A stretch of DNA of 64,000 nt from Pelagibacter sp052048135 (lineage in GTDB: Bacteria > Pseudomonadota > Alphaproteobacteria > Pelagibacterales > Pelagibacteraceae). The DNA is taken from contig NZ_JBNAIM010000002.1 in NCBI RefSeq assembly GCF_052048135.1, forward strand, positions 992,001 to 1,056,000, given 5' to 3'. This document shows, in pieces, positions 43,517 to 53,170 of the stretch; position 1 is the stretch's first letter; each line of letters begins with the position of its first letter. The position numbers and the translations under genes are program-made. The notes under the pieces were generated by a model that worked only from the letters and a program-made list of their open reading frames with translations, was not told the DNA's origin and did not search any database.

Positions 43517-45581
43517 TACTTGCTTTTAATAATTGAAAATTAATAAAATTTTGAAATGTTTTACATAACATATTGATAAGTTCCAATCTGTTTTTTCTTA
43601 AAGTTTCATTTTCTTCATTCACTTTTACATTATCAAAAAATTCAAAAACTACTTTTCTGGTATCAGCTAAAATTAACAATGATTTTTCAAAATTTTCATC
43701 ATTATTTATTGTTGAATAGTACTTCTTTATATCTCTTATCTTTTTATATAAATTTTTCTCAAAATCACTTTTAAAAATACCAGGATCAGTTGTATTGTTT
43801 ATTTCAATTTCATTATTTCTCATCTCACTTTCCAGTATATTTGATGCTCTTTTATAACTTGAGATTATATCCACACCTTGCTGACTATTTATTATTTTAT
43901 TAAGTTGTCTTGCTTTTTCATAAGATGAAAATATTTTGTTCAATGATAATGATGAGATTGAGGCCTCTATAATATCATAACGTATTTCTTTTTCTTTCAA
44001 ATAATATCTAAATCTATCTTTTAAAAAATTATGTAATTCTAATTGTAAATTTATATTAGTAAGTTTATTACCTTGATCATTATATAAACTAGATGAATAT
44101 TTTATTATATCATTCAATTTTAAATCTTTCTTATTTTCGATCACAGTTCTAATTACTCCAAGTGCAGTTCTTCTCAATGCGAATGGATCTTTTGAACTTG
44201 TAGGTTTTTCATTAATACCGAAAAAGCCAACCATGGTATCAATTTTATCTGTAATAGATAATGCAACACTAAATGCTTTTTTTGGGACCTTTGAATAAAG
44301 TCCAATTGGAAGATACTGTTCAGTTATCGCTAATGAGATATCTTTATCAAATCCTTGATATGTAGAAAAATATCCACCCATTAGACCCTGGAGTTCAGGG
44401 AATTCATTAACTAGATCAGAGGTTAAATCTGTTTTACAAATTGATGCTGATAATTCTACTTTTTCTTTACTAATCATTAACTCGTCAGAAATCATACCAC
44501 CAAGTTTTCTCATACGTTGGACTTTATCAAAATAAGTGCCAAGACCTTTAAAAAAATTCATTGATTTTAACTCTGAAACTTTCTTAACTAAATTTTGAGT
44601 TTTATCTTTATTCCAAAAAAATTCCGCGTCACTGAGTCTTGCCTCTACTACTCTTTCATTACCAATTTTAATAAGTCCATTAAGATCTTTTTTATTTGTA
44701 ACAATCAAAAATTCATTTGTAATTTCATTTTTATCATTAAAAGTAGGAAAATATTTTTGATGAGTCTCCATGGTTAATATCAAAATCTCTTTGGGGACTG
44801 ATAGAAATTTCTTATCAAATTCGCATAATAAAATATTAGGGTTATCAACTAAATTTACTACTTCATCAATAAGTTTGGGATTTTCATTAATTTTTAATTT
44901 CTTTTTTTTTAATAGTTTTGAAAAAGATTGTTCTATTATCTTTAGTCTTTTATTCTGATTTATATAAATCTTTTGTTTTTCAAAAAATTTCTCATATTTT
45001 TTAAAGTTTTCAAAAGATTTTTTCTTTTCTTCAAGGTCTTTATCTATAAAAGTTGAATTCGATGAGACAAGATGATGAAATTCAAAATTCAATATTTTTT
45101 TATCAAAGACTGACAAGATTGATTTTAACGGTCTTCCCCAATTTAAATCAAATTCTCCCCATTTCATTGATTTTTTCCACTGGTAATTTCCTAAGATTCT
45201 TGGAATAAACTCAACTAATAAATCATGAGTCCTTATCGTTTTTGTTTTTGTTTTATAAAAATAAAATTCGCCTTTTTCAGTTTTTTTTTTAGATAAATCT
45301 TTTTTTTCTACATTGTTAGATCTTAAAAAGCCCTCTAATGCTTGATCTGGTGCATTAATCTTAGGACCTTTAATTTCTTCAGATTTAATTTTGATTTCTT
45401 TATCTAAACCCTCAAATACAATAACTAATCTATTTGGTGAAGATATTGAGAAACTTTTTTTTGATTTAATAAATTTTCTTTCAAATAAATTATTAAAATC
45501 ATCAAAGATTTTTTCTCTCAAATTCTTTTGAAGACTAGCAGGAATTTCTTCACTAAAAAGCTCTAAAAAAAATTCTGACAT
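43509..45581 (-). CDS. glyS: Glycyl-tRNA synthetase beta subunit
   Basis: Beta subunit (690 residues) of the tetrameric bacterial glycyl-tRNA synthetase; binds tRNA and assists glycylation. MSEFFLELFSEEIPA (1-15) is the family N-terminus, and METHQKYFPTF (about 275-285) and SSKDPFALRRTALGVIR (about 465-482) are typical. I start at ATG 45581; a TTG at 45599 would lie inside glyQ and add six residues. The start is 1 base after the glyQ stop. Confidence 0.97.
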   Translation of the reverse strand: MSEFFLELFSEEIPASLQKNLREKIFDDFNNLFERKFIKSKKSFSISSPNRLVIVFEGLDKEIKIKSEEIKGPKINAPDQALEGFLRSNNVEKKDLSKKKTEKGEFYFYKTKTKTIRTHDLLVEFIPRILGNYQWKKSMKWGEFDLNWGRPLKSILSVFDKKILNFEFHHLVSSNSTFIDKDLEEKKKSFENFKKYEKFFEKQKIYINQNKRLKIIEQSFSKLLKKKKLKINENPKLIDEVVNLVDNPNILLCEFDKKFLSVPKEILILTMETHQKYFPTFNDKNEITNEFLIVTNKKDLNGLIKIGNERVVEARLSDAEFFWNKDKTQNLVKKVSELKSMNFFKGLGTYFDKVQRMRKLGGMISDELMISKEKVELSASICKTDLTSDLVNEFPELQGLMGGYFSTYQGFDKDISLAITEQYLPIGLYSKVPKKAFSVALSITDKIDTMVGFFGINEKPTSSKDPFALRRTALGVIRTVIENKKDLKLNDIIKYSSSLYNDQGNKLTNINLQLELHNFLKDRFRYYLKEKEIRYDIIEASISSLSLNKIFSSYEKARQLNKIINSQQGVDIISSYKRASNILESEMRNNEIEINNTTDPGIFKSDFEKNLYKKIRDIKKYYSTINNDENFEKSLLILADTRKVVFEFFDNVKVNEENETLRKNRLELINMLCKTFQNFINFQLLKASNE

Positions 45582-45582
45582 T

Positions 45583-46464
45583 CTATATTTGTGTCTCAAC
45601 CCAAATCGCTGCTGCAGATTTTGTAATTTCTCTTATTCTTCCTATATATTCAGCTCTTTGCGCAACACTAATTGCTCCTCGAGCATCTAGAATATTAAAT
45701 ATATGACTTGCTTTTAAACATTGATCATATGCTGGTAAAGATATTTTTTTTTCAACTAATAATTTTGCTTCACTCTCAAACATATCAAAAATTTTAAAAA
45801 GATTTTCAATATTTGCATGTTCAAAATTGTAAGATGAAAATTCTTTTTCAGCTTGGTGAAAAACTTCTCGATATTTAACACCATCATCATTCCAAATTAA
45901 ATCATACACATTTTTTTGTTGTTGTGTGAACATACAAATTCTTTCTAGACCGTACGTTATCTCAACTGATACAGGTTTACATTCAAACCCTGCCATTTGT
46001 TGAAAGTAAGTAAACTGGGTAATCTCCATGCCATCACACCAAACTTCCCATCCCAATCCTGCTGCACCAAGCGTTGGGCTCTCCCAGTCATCTTCAACAA
46101 ATCTAATATCATGTTCTTTATGATTAATACCAATCACTGACAAACTATTTAAATAAAGTTTTTTTATATTAGATGGAGAAGGTTTTATTATTACTTGAAA
46201 TTGATAATAATGCTGAAGTCTATTTGGATTTTCTCCATACCTGCCGTCTGTTGGTCTTCTCGAGGGCTGAACATATGCTGCTTTCCATGGTTTAGGCCCT
46301 AATGATCTTAATGTTGTTGCTGGATGAAATGTTCCTGCTCCAACCTCCATGTCATATGGTTGTAAAATAACACAACCATGTTTACTCCAAAACTTTTGTA
46401 AATTTAAAATTGTATCCTGAAAAGTTTGAAACTTTATTTTTTTTTTGATTTTTTTAGAGGCCAT
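45583..46464 (-). CDS. glyQ: Glycyl-tRNA synthetase alpha subunit
   Basis: Catalytic class II subunit of 293 residues. FQDTILNLQKFWSKHGCVI (about 15-33), QPYDMEVGAGTFHPATTLR (about 35-53) and EITYGLERICMF (about 169-180) carry the ATP and glycine pocket motifs. It overlaps the upstream SppA-family gene by 11 bases and is immediately followed by glyS. Together with PpdK the four genes form one tight train. Confidence 0.98.
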   Translation of the reverse strand: MASKKIKKKIKFQTFQDTILNLQKFWSKHGCVILQPYDMEVGAGTFHPATTLRSLGPKPWKAAYVQPSRRPTDGRYGENPNRLQHYYQFQVIIKPSPSNIKKLYLNSLSVIGINHKEHDIRFVEDDWESPTLGAAGLGWEVWCDGMEITQFTYFQQMAGFECKPVSVEITYGLERICMFTQQQKNVYDLIWNDDGVKYREVFHQAEKEFSSYNFEHANIENLFKIFDMFESEAKLLVEKKISLPAYDQCLKASHIFNILDARGAISVAQRAEYIGRIREITKSAAAIWVETQI

Positions 46465-47260
46465 ATTTTTGCCAAACTGATTTTTCTTCTAATATATTTG
46501 TCATCTTTTCTAGTTGATCATTTGATGATGATAACTTTTTACTTAACCAACTTTTTGTTTTTTCAAATTTCTTAATAACCACATCTTCACCAAACTTTTC
46601 TCTTAATATTTGATTTGCATCACCAATTTCATCAACCAAACCAAGATCTTTAGCTTTGCTACCAGACCAAAATTCACCAGAAAATAATTCTACTTCTGAT
46701 TTTTTTAATTTAAACCCTCTACTTTTTTCAACTACATTAATAAAATCTTTGTGCAAATCTAATTGGATATTCTTTAATCTTTCAATGTCTTCTTTTTTTT
46801 CCTCCAAAAATGGATCTAAGGTACTCTTATTTTTTCCAGCAGTGTGGACTCTTCTTTCTACACCAATTTTTTTTATTAGTTCTGTAAATCCAAAAGAAGA
46901 GTAAATCACACCTATAGAGCCTATTATCGAACTTGAATTTGCATAAATTTCATCACCTGCACATGCAATCAAGTATCCACCTGAAGCAGCCACATCCTCT
47001 GCAAAAACTATTACTTTTTTTTTATTTTTTTTAGCCTGCTCTCTTATAAAATTATAAATTAAATGTGACTGAACCGGAGATCCTCCTGGAGAGTTAATTG
47101 TAATTGCTACACATGGTGCTTTTTTAACAGAAAAAGCTTTCAAAATAATGTCCTCTTGACCAGAAAAATCTATACCTTGTTTAAATTTACCAACATTACC
47201 AATCACACCACTTAATTTTATATGTGGAATTATTTTTTTCTTTTTAAAAAAAGAGAGCAT
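46454..47260 (-). CDS. S49 family signal peptide peptidase (SppA/SohB-like)
   Basis: Serine protease of 268 residues in the single-domain SppA/SohB class, thought to digest released signal peptides. The nucleophile Ser is in EDVAASGGYLIA (about 87-98), and the general-base Lys is probably in AGKNKSTLDPF (about 140-150). GSIGVIYSSFGF (about 111-122) is family-typical. No clear N-terminal transmembrane helix is visible, so it may be soluble or peripheral. It is first of the glyQ-glyS-ppdK train. Confidence 0.9.
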   Translation of the reverse strand: MLSFFKKKKIIPHIKLSGVIGNVGKFKQGIDFSGQEDIILKAFSVKKAPCVAITINSPGGSPVQSHLIYNFIREQAKKNKKKVIVFAEDVAASGGYLIACAGDEIYANSSSIIGSIGVIYSSFGFTELIKKIGVERRVHTAGKNKSTLDPFLEEKKEDIERLKNIQLDLHKDFINVVEKSRGFKLKKSEVELFSGEFWSGSKAKDLGLVDEIGDANQILREKFGEDVVIKKFEKTKSWLSKKLSSSNDQLEKMTNILEEKSVWQKYGL

Positions 47261-47327
47261 TTTTAACCTTTATAGAATTTTTTTATGATAATAAAAACAC
47301 CTTATAATTGAAGATTTAGGTGCGTCA

Positions 47328-47359
47328 ATTGATAAGTATCAATGGGCACTTATTATAAT
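47328..47359 (+). promoter_or_regulatory. Nested inverted repeats and -10 box upstream of the polyprenyl synthase
   Basis: ATTGATA-AG-TATCAAT (47328-47343) is a perfect 7-base inverted repeat. ATAAGT and ACTTAT nested over it form a second one. TATAAT (47354-47359) could be the -10 box of the plus-strand gene starting at 47374, with TTGATA as a loose -35 (19-base spacing). The gap is also the promoter region of the divergent SppA-glyQS train. Confidence 0.4.
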
Positions 47360-47373
47360 AATTTGCTCAATAA

Positions 47374-48387
47374 ATGGGAAGTGTAATACAGTTAAAAAAG
47401 CAGATTAATAATTCTTATTTCCAACTAAAAAATTCTGTTGAGGATAAATTAATGTTAGTTGAAGAAAAGATAAAATCAAAATTAGAGAGTGATGTTGATT
47501 TGGTTAAAAAAATGACTGACTATCACCTAGAAACAGGTGGCAAAAGATTAAGAGCTCTGCTTACATTAGGTTCAGCAAAATTATGTGGCTATACAAAAGG
47601 CACTAGAGATATAAATTTGGCAGCATGCGTAGAATTAATACATTCAGCAACTTTAATGCATGATGATGTTATAGATAATGGATCTGTAAGAAGAGGTAAA
47701 GAAACATTAAACCAAATATGGGATAATCATTCTTCTGTTTTAGTTGGAGATTACTTGTTGAGCAGATGTTTTGAAATGATGGTAGAGGATGGAAATATTG
47801 AGGTTCTAAAATTATTATCTTCAACTTCTTCAAAAATTGCTCAAGGTGAAGTTCTACAACTTCAACATAAAGGTGAAGTGGATATGTTAGAGGAAACTTA
47901 TTTAAAGATAATTTCTGCAAAAACAGCTGAATTATTTGCAGCGGCAACTAAAGTTGGAGCTATCTTGTCTGAAATGAAAACAAAAGAAAAAGAAGCTCTA
48001 GAGTTTTATGGGAGAAATCTAGGATTAACATTTCAAATAGCAGATGACACATTAGATTACAATTCTGAATTAAAATTATTTGGAAAAAAAATTGGAAAAG
48101 ATTTCTATGAAGGAAAAATTACACTCCCAATAATTCTATTATTTCAAAAAGGAAACTCTGAGGAAAAAGAAAATCTCAAAAAAATTTTTTCAAAAAATAT
48201 TAGAGATGAAAATGAATTTAAATACATAATTTCTTTAATAAAAAAATATGAAATTATTAAGGGATGTTATCAAAAAGCTCATCATTATATTAATTTAGCA
48301 TCTAGCTCATTATCTGTTTTTAAAGATAGTAAAGAAAAAAATATTCTTGAAAATTTAACTTCATTTAGCCTATCAAGAGATTTTTAA
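47374..48387 (+). CDS. ispB: Long-chain polyprenyl diphosphate synthase (IspB-like)
   Basis: All-trans prenyl transferase of 337 residues, expected to make the side chain of ubiquinone. The first Asp-rich motif is LMHDDVID (about 93-100), the second ADDTLDY (about 223-229), and GGKRLRALL (about 53-61) binds the allylic diphosphate. The residues before the first motif are small or medium (HSATLMHDD), consistent with a long product. Its stop codon overlaps the pdxH stop in the four bases TTAA. Confidence 0.93.
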   Translation: MGSVIQLKKQINNSYFQLKNSVEDKLMLVEEKIKSKLESDVDLVKKMTDYHLETGGKRLRALLTLGSAKLCGYTKGTRDINLAACVELIHSATLMHDDVIDNGSVRRGKETLNQIWDNHSSVLVGDYLLSRCFEMMVEDGNIEVLKLLSSTSSKIAQGEVLQLQHKGEVDMLEETYLKIISAKTAELFAAATKVGAILSEMKTKEKEALEFYGRNLGLTFQIADDTLDYNSELKLFGKKIGKDFYEGKITLPIILLFQKGNSEEKENLKKIFSKNIRDENEFKYIISLIKKYEIIKGCYQKAHHYINLASSSLSVFKDSKEKNILENLTSFSLSRDF

Positions 48388-49010
48388 GGACTTAAAAGAC
48401 TTTTGATCCAATTACCTTTTTTATCCAAAGTATATTTTAATCTTTCATGAATTCTATTATCTCCATCAAGCCAAAATTCAATACTTTGAGGTTTAAGATT
48501 CCACCCAGACCAATTTTTTGGTCTAGGAACATTATCTTTGTCTTGATATTTTTTTTTAAAATTCTCGATAGCATTTAAAAGCTCTTCCCTATTATTTAAA
48601 ACACTACTTTGTTTAGATGCCCAAGCACCTATTCTACTTTCATAAGCTCTCGACTTATAATATTCATCTGCAGTTTTATCATCTACTTGTTTTAAAACTC
48701 CAACTATTCTTATTTGTCGTAATAAACTCTTCCAATGAAAACACATGCTAGCATTTGGATTTTCTTTAATTTCATTTCCTTTTTGACTGTTTAGATTTGT
48801 ATAAAAAATAAATCCCTTTTCATTGTAACCCTTTAGAAGCACCATTCTTACTGAAGGAATACCTTCTTTGCTAACTGTGCCTAATGCTAAAGCATTTGGA
48901 TCATTTATTTCATTCTTTTTAGCCTCTTCAAACCATTTCTCAAATAATTGAAAAGGATTATCCAGTTCCAAAAAGCATTTATTGAGCCCTAGTGAGTTTT
49001 TTTGATTCAT
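48384..49010 (-). CDS. pdxH: Pyridoxamine 5'-phosphate oxidase
   Basis: FMN enzyme of 208 residues that produces pyridoxal phosphate. LGTVSKEGIPSVRMVLLKGY (about 43-62), FYTNLNSQKGNEI (about 69-81), FHWKSLLRQIRIVG (about 91-104) and the C-terminal LDGDNRIHERLKY are PdxH motifs. Convergent with ispB (shared TTAA stop) and divergent from aroC with only 34 bases between start codons. Confidence 0.96.
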   Translation of the reverse strand: MNQKNSLGLNKCFLELDNPFQLFEKWFEEAKKNEINDPNALALGTVSKEGIPSVRMVLLKGYNEKGFIFYTNLNSQKGNEIKENPNASMCFHWKSLLRQIRIVGVLKQVDDKTADEYYKSRAYESRIGAWASKQSSVLNNREELLNAIENFKKKYQDKDNVPRPKNWSGWNLKPQSIEFWLDGDNRIHERLKYTLDKKGNWIKSLLSP

Positions 49011-49044
49011 AATTTAAACAAAATAATCTATACAATATAAAATA

Positions 49045-50127
49045 ATGTCATTTAATACTTTTGGAAAGTTTTTTCGCTTTACAACTTGGGGAGAGTCCCA
49101 TGGTCCTGCTATTGGTTGTATAATTGATGGATGCCCTCCTTTAATTCAATTAAAAGAGGCAGATATTCAAAAAGAATTGAATAAAAGAAAACCTGGGCAA
49201 TCTAAATTCACTACTCAAAGAAAAGAAAGTGATAAAGTTCAAATTCTTTCAGGTGTTTTTGAAGGTATGACAACTGGAACCCCAATATCACTAATTATTT
49301 ACAACGAGGATATGCGTTCAAAAGATTACAATGATATTAAAAATAAATTTAGACCAGGTCATGCCGATTTCACATATTTTAAAAAGTATGGAATTAGAGA
49401 TTATAGAGGTGGTGGCAGATCGTCTGCAAGAGAAACTGCTGCAAGGGTTGCAGCAGGAGCTGTAGCTAAAAAAGTTTTAGAAAATAAATTAGGAAAAAAA
49501 TTTAAAATCTCTGGAGCTGTAACTCAACTAGGTATACTTGGATGTGACACAACTAAGTGGGATGAAAAAATAATTAATAAAAATCCATTTTTTTGTCCAG
49601 ATAAATTAATGTTAAAAATTTGGGAAAAATATTTATTAAGTGTAAGAAAAGCAGGTTCATCATGTGGGGCAATAATTGAATTAAGAGCAAATGGTGTTCC
49701 GGCAGGCTTAGGTGCACCCATATACTCAAAATTAGATTCTGACATCGCTTCTGCAATGATGAGTATTAACGCTGTTAAAGGAGTGAATATTGGATCAGGT
49801 ATGAATTCTGCACAATTATCAGGAGAAGAAAATTCAGATGAAATTTTACAAAATAAAAAAATTACAAAATTTAGATCTAATAATGCAGGTGGAATTCTTG
49901 GAGGTATATCTTCAGGTCAAGAAATAATTGTTTCATTTGCTGTAAAACCTACGTCATCAATTTTAAAAAGTAGAAAAACAATTAATAAATTTGGAAAAAA
50001 TACAAGTATTTCAGTAAAAGGCAGACATGACCCTTGTGTAGGTATCAGAGCTGTACCAGTGGGAGAGGCAATGCTTTCATGTGTTTTATTAGATCATTTT
50101 CTTATGAATAAAGCTCAATGTAGTTAG
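49045..50127 (+). CDS. aroC: Chorismate synthase
   Basis: Last enzyme of the shikimate trunk; FMN-dependent removal of phosphate from EPSP. The 360-residue protein has TTWGESHGPAIGCIIDG (about 13-29), GGGRSSARETAARVAAGA (about 126-143), and GGISSGQEI followed by RHDPC (about 325-329). The leader is only 34 bases and contains TATAC/TATAAA -10-like boxes close to the ATG, so the mRNA may be nearly leaderless. Convergent with dxs, 5 bases apart. Confidence 0.98.
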   Translation: MSFNTFGKFFRFTTWGESHGPAIGCIIDGCPPLIQLKEADIQKELNKRKPGQSKFTTQRKESDKVQILSGVFEGMTTGTPISLIIYNEDMRSKDYNDIKNKFRPGHADFTYFKKYGIRDYRGGGRSSARETAARVAAGAVAKKVLENKLGKKFKISGAVTQLGILGCDTTKWDEKIINKNPFFCPDKLMLKIWEKYLLSVRKAGSSCGAIIELRANGVPAGLGAPIYSKLDSDIASAMMSINAVKGVNIGSGMNSAQLSGEENSDEILQNKKITKFRSNNAGGILGGISSGQEIIVSFAVKPTSSILKSRKTINKFGKNTSISVKGRHDPCVGIRAVPVGEAMLSCVLLDHFLMNKAQCS

Positions 50128-50132
50128 CTTAA

Positions 50133-52046
50133 TTAATTTTGTTTTTGTAAAACTATATTTGAATTAAGTAAATCTAAAATTTTTTCTTCAATTGAACTAT
50201 GATCTAGATTTGCAACTTTATACATGTTGTCAGGAGTATCTTGATCAATGAATAAGTCAGGTAATGTCAAAGATCTAAACTTTAAATTAGAGTCCATTAA
50301 ACCCTTTTTTGTTAAGAAATCTACTACGTGAGAACCAAAGCCTCCAATAGAGCCCTCTTCAATCGTCATGATTGCTTCATGAGTTGTAGCTAATTGCCAA
50401 ATTAAATTTTCATCTAAAGGTTTTGCGAATCTAGCATCTACAACAGTAATGTTAACACCTTTTTTAACTAAATTTTCTGAAGCCTTTAAAGTTTCGTTTA
50501 ATCGTGCTCCAAAATTTAAAATAGCTAACTTTTTTCCTTCTTTTATAATTTTAGATTTTCCTATCTCAATTTTTTCACTTATAGAGGGCAAAATTGAACC
50601 TAATCCTGTGCCCCTTGGATATCTAAACGCACTAGGTCTATCATTGATATCTGTTGAAGTATTTATCATTCTCACAAGTTCAGCTTCATCACTCGCAGCC
50701 ATTACAACAAAATTTGGTAAAGTAGAAAGATATGTCGTATCAAAGCTTCCAGCGTGAGTAGGCCCATCTGCACCAACTAATCCGGCTCTATCAATCGCAA
50801 ACCTAACGGGCAAGCTTTGAATTGCCACATCATGAACTACTTGATCATAAGCTCTTTGAAGAAATGTAGAATAAATAGCTGCATATGGTTTAAAATTTTC
50901 AGTTGCTAATCCAGCTGCAAATGTAACTGCATGTTGTTCTGCGATTCCAACATCAAAAGTCCTATCGGGAAATTCTTTTCGAAAAATATCTAGGCCAGTC
51001 CCATCGGGCATAGCAGCTGTAATAGCAACTATTTTGCTATCTTTTTTTGCATGTTGAACCAATGTGCTTGCAAAAACCTTAGTATATGATGGTAATTTAG
51101 TAGTACTATTAAATTGCTCACCAGTCTTAATATTGAACTTAGATACTCCGTGATAATTATCCTTCGCTTCCTCAGCGAAAGAATAGCCTTTACCTTTTTT
51201 TGTTTTGATATGAATCAAAATTGGTCCTTCGTGTTTTGAGTCTCTCGCATTCTTTAAAATAGGAATTAAAGAACTTAAATCGTGCCCATCTATAGGACCA
51301 ATATAATAAAAACCAAGTGAGCTAAACAAAGTTCCACCAGTTACAGCAGATCTAAGTAAATCCTCAGCTTTACCAGCTTTAGCACTAAATCTTTTTGAAA
51401 AAGCTGAAGTAATTAACTTAATAGTCTCCCTTAAACTAAAATAAATCTTACCAGAAAAAATTTTTGCTAAATAAGTGCTCATAGCTCCTACGGGTCGAGC
51501 AATTGACATATCGTTATCATTTAAAATAACAATCATTTTAGTTTTTGAGGCACCAGCATTGTTCATAGCTTCATAAGCCATACCAGCGCTAATGGCTCCA
51601 TCACCTATGACTGCAACAACGTTATCTGATTTATTGGAAAGTTTATTGGCTTCAGCAATCCCTAATGCTGAAGAAATTGAAGTTGAGCTATGCGCAGCGC
51701 CAAAAGGATCATATTCGCTCTCTGATCTTTTTGTAAAACCGGAAAGACCACCACCTTGTCTTAATGTTCTAATTTTATCCTTTCTGCCAGTTAAAATTTT
51801 GTGTGGATAACATTGATGACCAACATCCCATATTAACTTATCATTAGGTGTATTAAATATATAATGTAAAGCAACACTCAACTCAACAACTCCTAGACTT
51901 GCTCCTAAATGACCACCAGTAACAGATACTGCATCTATCAATTCCTCTCTTAATTCATCTGCAACTTTTTGTAGTTTAGACTCAGGTATTTTTTTTAAGT
52001 CTGATGGAAAATTTATATTATTTAAAAATTCAAATTTTTTTTTCAT
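50133..52046 (-). CDS. dxs: 1-Deoxy-D-xylulose-5-phosphate synthase
   Basis: First enzyme of the MEP isoprenoid pathway, condensing pyruvate and glyceraldehyde 3-phosphate. The 637-residue protein has the TPP-binding GDGAISAGMAYEAMNN (about 147-162), GHDLSSLIPIL (about 254-264), and the transketolase pyrimidine domain with FDVGIAEQHAVTFAAG (about 358-373, containing the catalytic Glu). It overlaps ispA by 4 bases; xseB-ispA-dxs is a conserved proteobacterial order. Confidence 0.98.
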   Translation of the reverse strand: MKKKFEFLNNINFPSDLKKIPESKLQKVADELREELIDAVSVTGGHLGASLGVVELSVALHYIFNTPNDKLIWDVGHQCYPHKILTGRKDKIRTLRQGGGLSGFTKRSESEYDPFGAAHSSTSISSALGIAEANKLSNKSDNVVAVIGDGAISAGMAYEAMNNAGASKTKMIVILNDNDMSIARPVGAMSTYLAKIFSGKIYFSLRETIKLITSAFSKRFSAKAGKAEDLLRSAVTGGTLFSSLGFYYIGPIDGHDLSSLIPILKNARDSKHEGPILIHIKTKKGKGYSFAEEAKDNYHGVSKFNIKTGEQFNSTTKLPSYTKVFASTLVQHAKKDSKIVAITAAMPDGTGLDIFRKEFPDRTFDVGIAEQHAVTFAAGLATENFKPYAAIYSTFLQRAYDQVVHDVAIQSLPVRFAIDRAGLVGADGPTHAGSFDTTYLSTLPNFVVMAASDEAELVRMINTSTDINDRPSAFRYPRGTGLGSILPSISEKIEIGKSKIIKEGKKLAILNFGARLNETLKASENLVKKGVNITVVDARFAKPLDENLIWQLATTHEAIMTIEEGSIGGFGSHVVDFLTKKGLMDSNLKFRSLTLPDLFIDQDTPDNMYKVANLDHSSIEEKILDLLNSNIVLQKQN

Positions 52047-52915
52047 TTTTTTCTATTTAAAATATAATTTAGTGTCTCTGATAGATTGTTTCTTTTAGGG
52101 CCATATTTTTTTAATTTATTGTTTATTTTTAAAATTAAACCATTAGCATATTTAATAGTATTTTTATATCCTAGTAAACTAATTAGAGTTGCTTTTCCCT
52201 TTTTTTTATCTTTACCTGTTTTTTTTCCAGCAACTAATGAATTTCCCTTATAATCAATTAAATCATCAGCAACTTGAAATAATAATCCAATATCAGCACC
52301 TATATTTTCAAATTTCTTAATTTCTTTATTATCTTTTTTTCTGATGATTAAAGGTGCTACACAACAAAAACTAAAAAGTCTTCCAGTTTTTTTTATTTCC
52401 ATTTCTATAATCTTTTTTTTTGAAACTCTTTTTTTTTCATAACTTAAATCTAAATATTGACCACCAGCGATCCCTAAATGTCCCGAACTCTCAGAAATCT
52501 TATTAATTAAATTAATTTTAATTTTTTCGTTAAAATCTAAATCTTTATGACTTAATATTTCAAAAGCCATAGTTAAAAGTGAATTACCTGCTAAAACAGC
52601 TGTAGATTCTCCAAATTTTATATGAGTTGATGCTTTGCCTCTTCTTAAAGAATCGTCATCCATGCAAGGTAAATCATCATGAATTAAAGAATATGCGTGA
52701 ATGCACTCAACTGCAGCACCAATAATAATCAGTTGTTTGTAATTTAATTTAAAAAGAGATCCAATATCTAATAAAATTTTTGATCTTATTTTTTTACCAC
52801 CAGAAAATAAGCCGTATTTCATGGCAACAATTAATTCTGATTTTTTTTGTTTAGAGATAAATCTCCTTAAAAAATAATTTGTATCTTTAGCAATTTTGTT
52901 AAGATTTTTCTGCAT
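52043..52915 (-). CDS. ispA: Short-chain prenyl synthase (farnesyl/geranylgeranyl diphosphate synthase)
   Basis: Prenyl transferase of 290 residues. The first Asp-rich motif carries the two-residue insert of bacterial FPP synthases, HDDLPCMDDD (about 77-86), and the second is VADDLIDYKG (about 215-224). GGKKIRSKIL (about 34-43) binds pyrophosphate. It feeds the longer-chain synthase at 47374. It overlaps xseB by 17 bases and dxs by 4. Confidence 0.96.
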   Translation of the reverse strand: MQKNLNKIAKDTNYFLRRFISKQKKSELIVAMKYGLFSGGKKIRSKILLDIGSLFKLNYKQLIIIGAAVECIHAYSLIHDDLPCMDDDSLRRGKASTHIKFGESTAVLAGNSLLTMAFEILSHKDLDFNEKIKINLINKISESSGHLGIAGGQYLDLSYEKKRVSKKKIIEMEIKKTGRLFSFCCVAPLIIRKKDNKEIKKFENIGADIGLLFQVADDLIDYKGNSLVAGKKTGKDKKKGKATLISLLGYKNTIKYANGLILKINNKLKKYGPKRNNLSETLNYILNRKK

Positions 52916-53150
52916 CTTTTTTTAAAGTTATTTTGGATATTTTTTCTTTTGTCTTTTCATTAATGTTTTTAATATTTTTTTGAAATTTTTTTTCAATTAT
53001 ATTATTAAGTTTGACTAAATCTTGATATTTTTCTAAAGAGTTTTCTAAATCCTTTTGATTTTCCAACTCCTCAATCATTTTATTTGCTTCATAAGTTAAT
53101 TCTTCAAGAGAGAGTAAGCTATAATTATTTGGTAAATTTTTATCTTTCAT
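52899..53150 (-). CDS. xseB: Exodeoxyribonuclease VII small subunit
   Basis: An 83-residue helical protein; SLEELTYEANKMIEELENQ (about 14-32) followed by LENSLEKYQDLVKL matches the XseB pattern of two antiparallel helices. The C-terminal about 30 residues are lysine-rich. It is the small subunit of the ssDNA exonuclease; the large subunit gene is not in the window. Its synteny with ispA and dxs supports the call. Its ATG is only 20 bases from the divergent tsaC ATG. Confidence 0.85.
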   Translation of the reverse strand: MKDKNLPNNYSLLSLEELTYEANKMIEELENQKDLENSLEKYQDLVKLNNIIEKKFQKNIKNINEKTKEKISKITLKKDAEKS

Positions 53151-53170
53151 ATAATACTCTCAAATAATAC

